From CAZFCK01 sp964517355 (GTDB lineage: Bacteria; Desulfobacterota; Desulfovibrionia; Desulfovibrionales; Desulfovibrionaceae): a stretch of 17,573 nt of DNA. Both the position numbers and the translations under genes were made by a program. A model generated the notes under the pieces. It had not been told where the DNA came from. It did no database searches and saw nothing but the letters and a program-made list of their open reading frames with translations. This document shows, one piece after another, positions 12,800 through 17,573 of this stretch (position 1 is its first letter; each line of letters opens with the position of its first letter). The stretch lies in the NCBI GenBank assembly GCA_964517355.1, contig CAZFCK010000095.1, positions 1 through 17,573 of the forward strand, read 5' to 3'.

Positions 12800-13864
12800 A
12801 TGCGATATTGTCTGCTTGTTGCCGCGTTTGTTTTGGCCTTGTCGGCATGTCAGCAGAAAAAAGTCATTTCTCCTGCACGGTATGCGTCCACGCAACCGCA
12901 AACAGTGCGGCAAGTGACGCAGCCTCCGGCTCCCACGGAGTCGGGAACCATCACGGAGCAGAACGTTCCCGAGGCGCCTGCGCCCAAGGTTGCGCCCGCC
13001 GCGCCTCCGGCCCCGTCTCCCGAAGCTCCCCGGCCGGGCCGCGAAACCGCGCAAGAGGAAGTGACCTATCAGATCGGCGCTTTCACCAAACGGGAAAACG
13101 CGCAGGCCCTGGCCGAGCGCGTGGGCGCCAGCGGCTTCACCACCGTGATAGAGGACGAGGCCACGGAAGGAGCGCCGCAACATCGCGTGCTCGCCACCTA
13201 TAAAGGCCGCGACGCCGAAGCCAGGGAACGGCTGCTGCAGTTGGGCGTGTACGATCCCATTTTGCTTGGGGGGCGCGTGGACCCCGGAAGCGGGAAGGAG
13301 CCTCGCCCCAATGCGGAGCAATCCCAGCCGCCGCAGCCGGCTTATGCGCCCCAGAGCGGGGTGAGCTATCAGGTGGGCGCTTTCTCAAAAGAGGAAAACG
13401 CCAGGCAATTGCAGCGGCAGCTTGAAGAGGACGGCTTTACCGTGCAGGTGCAGCCCACCCAAGGCGTCCCGGCCCAGTACCGCGTCATCGCCACATGGCC
13501 CGGCACGGACGAGGAAGGGCGCGCCAGGCTGCTGGAGCACGACGTTTTCGCTCCCATCATTGTTCATGCCGCGCCCCAAGCCGCGGCGCAGGCCGAGGAA
13601 ACACCGCCTCCGGCGTCTTCCGCGCCTCCGGCTCAGGGAGCGGGCACGTTCCGTTTCCAGGTGGGCGCGTTTTCCTCCATTGAAAACGCTGAAGTTTTGC
13701 GCGGCAAGCTCGAAGCCAAGGGCTTCAAGTCGGAAATCGAGTTGATTGAAGAGCAGGGGCGCCCCAAGTATCGCGTGCTGGCCATCAAGCAGGGCAATGT
13801 TCCGGAATTGCGGCAGGAACTCACAGCGATCGGCGTACAGCAGCCCATCCTGCTCGGGTATTGA
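12800..13864 (+). CDS. Lipoprotein with three SPOR domains
   Basis: The 354-residue protein begins with a lipoprotein signal (lipobox LSAC, lipidated C17). A Pro/Ala/Gln-rich linker runs to ~85. Three SPOR domains follow at ~88-158, ~188-256 and ~284-353, joined by Pro-rich spacers. Each opens with a (Y/F)Q(I/V)GAF...ENA motif and ends with a PI(L/I) strand. SPOR domains bind denuded glycan strands of septal peptidoglycan, so the protein is probably anchored in a membrane, facing the periplasm, and drawn to division sites or to sites of amidase action. GGGAGG lies five bases before the ATG. Most SPOR proteins carry one domain or occasionally two; three in tandem with nothing else is unusual. 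No enzyme domain is present. Confidence 0.9.
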   Translation: MRYCLLVAAFVLALSACQQKKVISPARYASTQPQTVRQVTQPPAPTESGTITEQNVPEAPAPKVAPAAPPAPSPEAPRPGRETAQEEVTYQIGAFTKRENAQALAERVGASGFTTVIEDEATEGAPQHRVLATYKGRDAEARERLLQLGVYDPILLGGRVDPGSGKEPRPNAEQSQPPQPAYAPQSGVSYQVGAFSKEENARQLQRQLEEDGFTVQVQPTQGVPAQYRVIATWPGTDEEGRARLLEHDVFAPIIVHAAPQAAAQAEETPPPASSAPPAQGAGTFRFQVGAFSSIENAEVLRGKLEAKGFKSEIELIEEQGRPKYRVLAIKQGNVPELRQELTAIGVQQPILLGY

Positions 13865-13949
13865 ACAAGGCTTGCCGGGGAGTATTTTTGCGAAGGTTTT
13901 TCCACGGCGCATCTCTGCGCCAGGACGCATCGACGACAAGGAGAGGAGC

Positions 13950-14876
13950 ATGCGGCCGGCTCGCGCTGCCGCGGTGCGTTGCTGCATCAGCATAGATGTG
14001 GAGGAGGAGGGCCTTTTCAGCGGCGTTTACGCCAGAGAAGGCAGGGCGGCCAATGTGCGGCACCTTGAGCGCCTCGAATTTTGCCACGCCCTGGGCTTTC
14101 CCCTGACATTGCTGGTGGACTACCCCGTGACGCAGGATCGGGACGCCTGCGCGCTGTTGCGGCGTCTGCATCGGGATTGGGGCGCGGAAATCGGCGCACA
14201 TCTGCACCATTGGAACACGCCGCCCTTGCGCGACCTCCCCTACCCGGAACCCGTGCGCTGCCACAAGCTGCCCCCGGATCTGCTCCGTGAAAAACTCCGC
14301 TGCCTGACACAAGCCATTGAGCGCAATATCGGAGTGCGCCCCCGTTCATTCCGCATGGGGCGTTTCGACTATTGCTCAACATTGACGCCGTTGCTGGCCG
14401 AGTTGGGCTATGCCGTGGATTCGAGCATGGTGCCGTTGCGCAGCGAGCTGCACGGCCCGGACCATTTCTCCGAACAGGCGGCCATACGCCCGCTGGGCTG
14501 CGGTGTGACGGAAGTGCCCCTCACGGTGGTGCCGGTATTGCGCCATGCGCCCGCACTGGCCCGGAACGTGCTGCGCCTGCTGCCCTACGGGGCGCGTATC
14601 CCTTTGCAACGGGGCTTCAGCAAGGTGTTCGCCCCGGGCGTGCATCCGTTGTGGTATCCGCTGCCCTCCATGAAACTCGCCGCTCGTTTGCATCTGGCGC
14701 GCGGGGGGAACGTGCTCAACGTTTTTCTGCATTCCTCTGAACTAATGCCCGGGGGCAGCCCCCGAGTGCCGGACGAGCGGAGCGCGCGCGCCCTGGCCGC
14801 CAAATTGCGGGCCTGGCTGGAATGGATTAAAGCAGCGTACCACGTGCAGGGCGCGACGCTCGGCTCTTTGGTCTGA
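13950..14876 (+). CDS. Polysaccharide deacetylase-like protein (WalW-type, CE4-like fold)
   Basis: This 308-residue protein has no signal peptide. The NodB/CE4-like pattern is visible: an early strand with the catalytic/metal aspartate, SIDVEEEG (D16). A histidine motif, EIGAHLHHWNTPP, contains H84, H86 and H87. FRMGRFDY (135-141) occupies the position of the family's RaG motif, and a late strand, NVFLHSSEL, holds H261. CE4 enzymes remove N- or O-acetyl groups from glycans with a metal ion. Desulfovibrio-type relatives are often named WalW and occur in surface polysaccharide loci. GGAGAGGAGC directly precedes the ATG at 13950. The missing signal peptide suggests action on a cytoplasmic lipid-linked precursor, or a non-classical role. 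It lies 85 bases after the SPOR gene. Confidence 0.8.
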   Translation: MRPARAAAVRCCISIDVEEEGLFSGVYAREGRAANVRHLERLEFCHALGFPLTLLVDYPVTQDRDACALLRRLHRDWGAEIGAHLHHWNTPPLRDLPYPEPVRCHKLPPDLLREKLRCLTQAIERNIGVRPRSFRMGRFDYCSTLTPLLAELGYAVDSSMVPLRSELHGPDHFSEQAAIRPLGCGVTEVPLTVVPVLRHAPALARNVLRLLPYGARIPLQRGFSKVFAPGVHPLWYPLPSMKLAARLHLARGGNVLNVFLHSSELMPGGSPRVPDERSARALAAKLRAWLEWIKAAYHVQGATLGSLV

Positions 14877-14959
14877 GGTCCGCGTAGCGCGCATGCGCTG
14901 ATTCTCCCCACCTGTCCGGGATCTTTACACGGCCTCGCGGCCGCACTATGCAGGGGGGG

Positions 14960-14985
14960 CGCGGCGCAAGAGGATTCACGCCGCG
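14960..14985 (+). promoter_or_regulatory. Hairpin in the leader of the amidotransferase gene
   Basis: CGCGGCG (14960-14966) and CGCCGCG (14979-14985) are perfect 7-bp arms around a 12-base loop, ending about ten bases before the AGGGAG ribosome-binding site. A shorter hairpin, AGCGC/GCGCT, lies at 14886-14899 just after the deacetylase stop, with no T-tract. Either could separate the two genes transcriptionally. The role is unproven. Confidence 0.3.
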
Positions 14986-15005
14986 AAAACGCCAGGGAGA
15001 TGTCT

Positions 15006-15710
15006 ATGCGCATGCATTGCCTTTATCATGTACCGTTCGAGGATGCGGCCGCCATCGGCGACTGGGCCGCCGCGCACGGTCTTGTGTTGAGTTCGGGCGG
15101 TTATTACGCCGGAGATGCCCCCCCTCCCGTGGAGGAGGTGGACTGGCTGGTCGTGATGGGCGGACCCATGAGCACCTACGACGAGCATTTGCATTCCTGG
15201 CTGCATGAAGAAAAAACATATATCAAGGCGGCCATCGGCCAAGGTAAACGGGTGCTGGGCGTCTGTCTGGGGGCGCAGCTCGTGGCCGAAACGTTGGGCG
15301 CCGTGGTCGGCCCCAATGTGTATAAGGAAATAGGCTGGCTGCCGGTGACGCTGGACAAAGACGCCGCCGCAAGCCCCCTTTTGGCCGGAGCCCCGAGTCA
15401 ATTCATGGCCTTCCACTGGCACGGCGACACGTTTTCCACGCCTCCCGGCGCCATACCGCTGGGGCGCAGCGCGGGATGCGTGAATCAGGGGTTCCTGTAC
15501 GGAGACCGCGTGCTTGGCCTGCAATTTCATCTGGAATCCACGCCGCAATCCATTGAGGCGCTCATTGCGCATTGCGCCGGGGACATCGTTCCGGGCCCCT
15601 TTGTACAGCCGCCGGACGTGATGCGCGGCGGGATGGGGCACATCGAAGACATGCGTCCGGTCATGAACCTTTTGCTCTCAGGGCTGTTGACGGCCGGAGA
15701 AGGAGTCTGA
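15006..15710 (+). CDS. Class I glutamine amidotransferase-like protein
   Basis: The 234-residue protein consists of one GATase1 domain. The nucleophile elbow GVCLGAQL holds C87; the histidine and glutamate of the triad are H175 and E177 in GLQFHLEST; and an oxyanion-region motif, VVMGGPMSTYD, is near 50-60. The length and motifs match the stand-alone GMP-synthase-like group, whose acceptors are mostly unknown. These domains release ammonia from glutamine or hydrolyse gamma-glutamyl bonds. I chose the ATG at 15006 because AGGGAG lies about six bases upstream; an ATG at 15000 would abut it. The stop is one base before the start of the NimA-like gene, so the two are surely co-transcribed. It is predicted cytoplasmic. 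Confidence 0.87.
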   Translation: MRMHCLYHVPFEDAAAIGDWAAAHGLVLSSGGYYAGDAPPPVEEVDWLVVMGGPMSTYDEHLHSWLHEEKTYIKAAIGQGKRVLGVCLGAQLVAETLGAVVGPNVYKEIGWLPVTLDKDAAASPLLAGAPSQFMAFHWHGDTFSTPPGAIPLGRSAGCVNQGFLYGDRVLGLQFHLESTPQSIEALIAHCAGDIVPGPFVQPPDVMRGGMGHIEDMRPVMNLLLSGLLTAGEGV

Positions 15711-15711
15711 C

Positions 15712-16191
15712 ATGCGCAGAGCCGACAGACGGATAACCGATACAGCCGAACTGGAGTCCATATTGCGGCAGGGGCGGGTCTTGCGCCTGGGCATGTGCGA
15801 CGGCGACGAGCCCTATGTGCTGCCCCTCAATTACGGCTACAGCGAGGGCGTGATCTATATGCATTGCGCCAAAGAGGGGCGCAAACTGGATGTCCTGCGC
15901 GCCAATCCCAAGGTCTGTTTCGAAGTGACCGTGGACGAGGCCTTGTGTCCTCCGAAGAATACCGAAGCCTGCGGATTCACCATGCGCTTCCGTTGCGTCA
16001 TGGGGCGGGGCGTGGCTGAAATCGTGGAGGATGCGGCCGGGGTGCGGCGGGGGCTGGAGGCGCTTATGGAGCATTACGCCGGCGGCGGCTACAGCTTTGG
16101 CGAAAAGCTGCTCTCTCAAACCGCGGTCATCCGTGTCCGTGTGGACGCCATAAGCGGCAAGCAGAACGCCATGAATAGGGAATGCCGGTGA
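15712..16191 (+). CDS. NimA-like pyridoxamine 5'-phosphate oxidase-family flavoprotein
   Basis: The 159-residue protein has the split-barrel flavin-binding fold. Diagnostic segments are the start MRRADRRITD, the strand LRLGMCDGDEPYVLPLNYGY, and YMHCAKEGRKLDVLRANPKVCF with H51, which is common in the NimA group. NimA homologues bind FMN or a similar cofactor and some reduce nitroimidazole drugs; the natural substrate of most members is unknown. It is not a true PdxH, being shorter and lacking the vitamin B6 signature. An AAGGAG site overlaps the end of the upstream amidotransferase gene, with the start one base after that stop. Its own stop overlaps the likely GTG start of the next gene by three bases, pointing to translational coupling. 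Confidence 0.85.
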   Translation: MRRADRRITDTAELESILRQGRVLRLGMCDGDEPYVLPLNYGYSEGVIYMHCAKEGRKLDVLRANPKVCFEVTVDEALCPPKNTEACGFTMRFRCVMGRGVAEIVEDAAGVRRGLEALMEHYAGGGYSFGEKLLSQTAVIRVRVDAISGKQNAMNRECR

Positions 16192-17357
16192 TTTCTCACG
16201 CGAAACGCCCCAAGCCATCGTTCGTGCGGCGGCTTTTTCTGACGTGCGTCTCCTTGGGCTTCGGCGTGCTTCTGGCCGCTCTGCTCATGGAAGGCGTGTT
16301 GCGTCTGTTGCCCGTGCGCGACAGGTTCGACGACGATACGCCCATCACGGCCGCGGATCCGGTGAAGCGGTTTAAAAGGAACGCCACGTTGACCTATTCC
16401 AAAGGCTTCGACTTCTCGTTGGCCAACGTGCTGCACACGAACAATTACGGGTTCGTCAACGACCAGGACTACGACCCGGACGCGCCGGGCCCGTTGCTGG
16501 CGGTTATCGGCGACAGTTACGTCGAAGCCGCCATGGTGCCTTACGCGCAAACGCTTCAGGGACGGCTGGCGGTCCTGGCGGCGGGCAAGGGCCGCGTTTA
16601 CAGTTTCGCCGCGGCGGGAGCGCCCCTGAGCCAGTATTTGGCCTATGCGCGTTTCGCGCGCGAGACGTTTCACCCCGAGGCCATGCTGTTTGTGGTCGTG
16701 GGCAACGATTTCGACGAAAGCCTCCTCAGATATAAGGATGATCCCGGATTTCACTATTTCGCGGAAACGGAGCAGGGGACTCTGGAACTGCGCCTTGTGG
16801 AATACCGCCCCACCCATGCCACATGGCTGCACGGCGCGGGCGCTTTTCTCGGATTGGGCGACAGCGCCCTTGCGCGCTATGTGCGCGGCAATTGGCCGTT
16901 GCTGCGCGCCCAGGTGGAGAACTGGAGACAAGGCAAAGAGCAAGGCGATTCCATGCGTAATTATGTGGGGCAGACCGCGGCCGCGGCGGAGCCGGAGCGC
17001 GTGCGGCGGAGCGAAGCCGCGGTGGATGCGTTTTTTCGAGAGCTGCCCGCCTGTTCGGGCCTGCCGCCCCATCGCTGCGTGTTTTTGATGGACGGCATAC
17101 GCCCCCATCTGTATTCGCCTGAAGCCTTGCAACAGGCCCAGGGGTCTTTTTTTCAGATCATGCGCGATTACTTCATCAGCCGCGCCCGGTCGTCGGGATA
17201 TGAATGCGTGGACCTGCAAGGTCCGCAGATAGCGCGTTTCAACGCCACGGGCGAGCATTACGAATACCCCAACGATGGGCATTGGAACTCGCTGGGGCAT
17301 GCCATGGCCGCCCAGGCGGCGTCCGAAACAAAGGCCTTTACGGCCGTTATGAAATAA
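16188..17357 (+). CDS. Membrane-anchored SGNH hydrolase-like protein
   Basis: The protein has about 389 residues. An N-terminal membrane anchor at ~15-37, after several basic residues, places the rest in the periplasm. All four SGNH blocks are visible: serine in GDSYVEA (S110), glycine in FAAAGAPLSQY, asparagine in VVVGNDFDES (block III), and D/H in NDGHWNSLGH (D363, H365). Such enzymes are esterases or acyltransferases acting on O-acetyl groups of glycans, among other substrates. I prefer the GTG at 16188: it overlaps the upstream stop as GTGA and has AGGGA seven bases before it. An in-frame ATG at 16182 has that site too close. With the glycosyltransferase and deacetylase genes upstream, a role in acyl decoration of a surface glycan is plausible but unproven. 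Confidence 0.83.
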   Translation: MISHAKRPKPSFVRRLFLTCVSLGFGVLLAALLMEGVLRLLPVRDRFDDDTPITAADPVKRFKRNATLTYSKGFDFSLANVLHTNNYGFVNDQDYDPDAPGPLLAVIGDSYVEAAMVPYAQTLQGRLAVLAAGKGRVYSFAAAGAPLSQYLAYARFARETFHPEAMLFVVVGNDFDESLLRYKDDPGFHYFAETEQGTLELRLVEYRPTHATWLHGAGAFLGLGDSALARYVRGNWPLLRAQVENWRQGKEQGDSMRNYVGQTAAAAEPERVRRSEAAVDAFFRELPACSGLPPHRCVFLMDGIRPHLYSPEALQQAQGSFFQIMRDYFISRARSSGYECVDLQGPQIARFNATGEHYEYPNDGHWNSLGHAMAAQAASETKAFTAVMK

Positions 17358-17401
17358 ATGCGCCTCCTACGGTTTAAGGACTTTTTGAAAGGTGGTTATT
17401 C

Positions 17402-17425
17402 CCTTATCTCCGAAGAATGATAAGG
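17402..17425. other. Inverted repeat after the SGNH gene
   Basis: CCTTATC (17402-17408) and GATAAGG (17419-17425) form a perfect 7-bp stem with a 10-base loop, starting 45 bases after the stop codon. No T-tract follows, so termination here is uncertain. Confidence 0.35.
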
Positions 17426-17435
17426 ATATGGTCTT

Positions 17436-17474
17436 TCGAGGGGAAAACTTCTTGAAAGAGATTCTTCCCCTCGA
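17436..17474. terminator. 10-bp perfect inverted repeat, possible terminator
   Basis: TCGAGGGGAA (17436-17445) and TTCCCCTCGA (17465-17474) are exact arms around a 19-base loop, 79 bases after the SGNH gene. The sequence that follows is CT-rich without a clean T-run. It may terminate the envelope operon, or be part of an intergenic repeat family. Confidence 0.45.
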
Positions 17475-17475
17475 G

Positions 17476-17539
17476 CTCCCCTTTCCAGAACTTTTCATAT
17501 AACAGCATGTTATTGTAAACCAAGTCTTTGGAAGGGGGG
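17476..17539. repeat. Nested imperfect inverted repeat
   Basis: A pyrimidine-rich left arm (about 17476-17489) pairs imperfectly with a purine-rich right arm (about 17525-17539). Between them is a perfect ATAACA/TGTTAT hairpin (17499-17504 with 17508-17513, loop GCA). There is no coding sequence. Confidence 0.4.
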
Positions 17540-17550
17540 TTCGGGGGGAG

Positions 17551-17570
17551 AACCTTTCTACAGAAAGGTT
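17551..17570. terminator. Hairpin cut by the window edge
   Basis: AACCTTTCT (17551-17559) and AGAAAGGTT (17562-17570) are perfect 9-bp arms. A G-rich stretch precedes them and the window ends on TCC, so the stem may extend further with C-rich sequence beyond the edge. This style of hairpin is typical of gene ends in Desulfovibrio-like genomes. Orientation cannot be decided. Confidence 0.45.
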
Positions 17571-17573
17571 TCC

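Noticed and set aside
13422..13745. Arg/Pro-rich + strand frame inside the SPOR gene
   Set aside because: It is a frame-shifted shadow of the SPOR coding sequence.
16116..17300. 394-codon minus-strand frame opposite the SGNH gene
   Set aside because: All four SGNH blocks are on the + strand; the antisense product is Arg/His/Gln-rich with no motif.
1..17573. tRNA, rRNA, CRISPR array or transposase
   Set aside because: I looked for tRNA T-loop motifs, regularly spaced short repeats and recombinase motifs on both strands and found none that hold up.

Overview
The window looks like chromosomal DNA from a GC-rich, flagellated deltaproteobacterium of the Desulfovibrio type. The basis is the GC-rich coding sequence, the chemotaxis and c-di-GMP proteins, the WalW-like deacetylase and the style of the intergenic repeats. 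No marker gene (rRNA or tRNA) is present, so this is an inference. I see 14 protein-coding genes, no RNA genes, no CRISPR array and no transposase.

Left part (1-2550): an intergenic block holds a ~107-bp structured repeat in tandem with the tail of another copy. Two leftward genes follow: a TPR protein with an unrecognised helical N-terminal domain, and a polytopic membrane protein resembling GT-C-type glycosyltransferases. Each has a candidate promoter with a TTGACG -35 element.

Signalling part (3170-11283): a rightward operon encodes a CheX-family CheY-P phosphatase, a HEAT-repeat protein with a C-terminal receiver domain, and a CheY very close to the classical flagellar switch regulator. 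No CheA, CheW or receptor is adjacent. Converging on it is a leftward membrane PAS-GGDEF-EAL protein whose GGDEF site is degenerate (LGNEF) and whose EAL site looks intact, so it is probably a c-di-GMP phosphodiesterase. Divergent from that gene is an ADP-ribosylglycohydrolase-fold protein with altered metal-site motifs; its ribosome-binding site lies inside a strong hairpin. Next come an orphan histidine kinase with a four-cysteine PAS insert and a small protein whose N-terminus resembles the MshEN c-di-GMP-binding domain of type II secretion/type IV pilus ATPases.

Envelope part (11417-17357): all genes point right. They encode a family-4 glycosyltransferase, a lipoprotein with three SPOR domains (preceded by the second copy of the repeat), a polysaccharide deacetylase-like protein, a class I glutamine amidotransferase-like protein, a NimA-like flavin-binding protein and a membrane-anchored SGNH hydrolase-like protein. 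The last three are tightly spaced and probably one operon. The mix suggests modification of a surface polysaccharide or peptidoglycan, but no substrate can be read from sequence. The window ends in nested inverted repeats, the last cut by the window edge.

I found no complete, obviously new system. The best leads are the CheX/HEAT-receiver/CheY operon, the Cys4-PAS kinase next to an MshEN-like protein, the hairpin over the glycohydrolase start, the divergent glycohydrolase and the repeat family.
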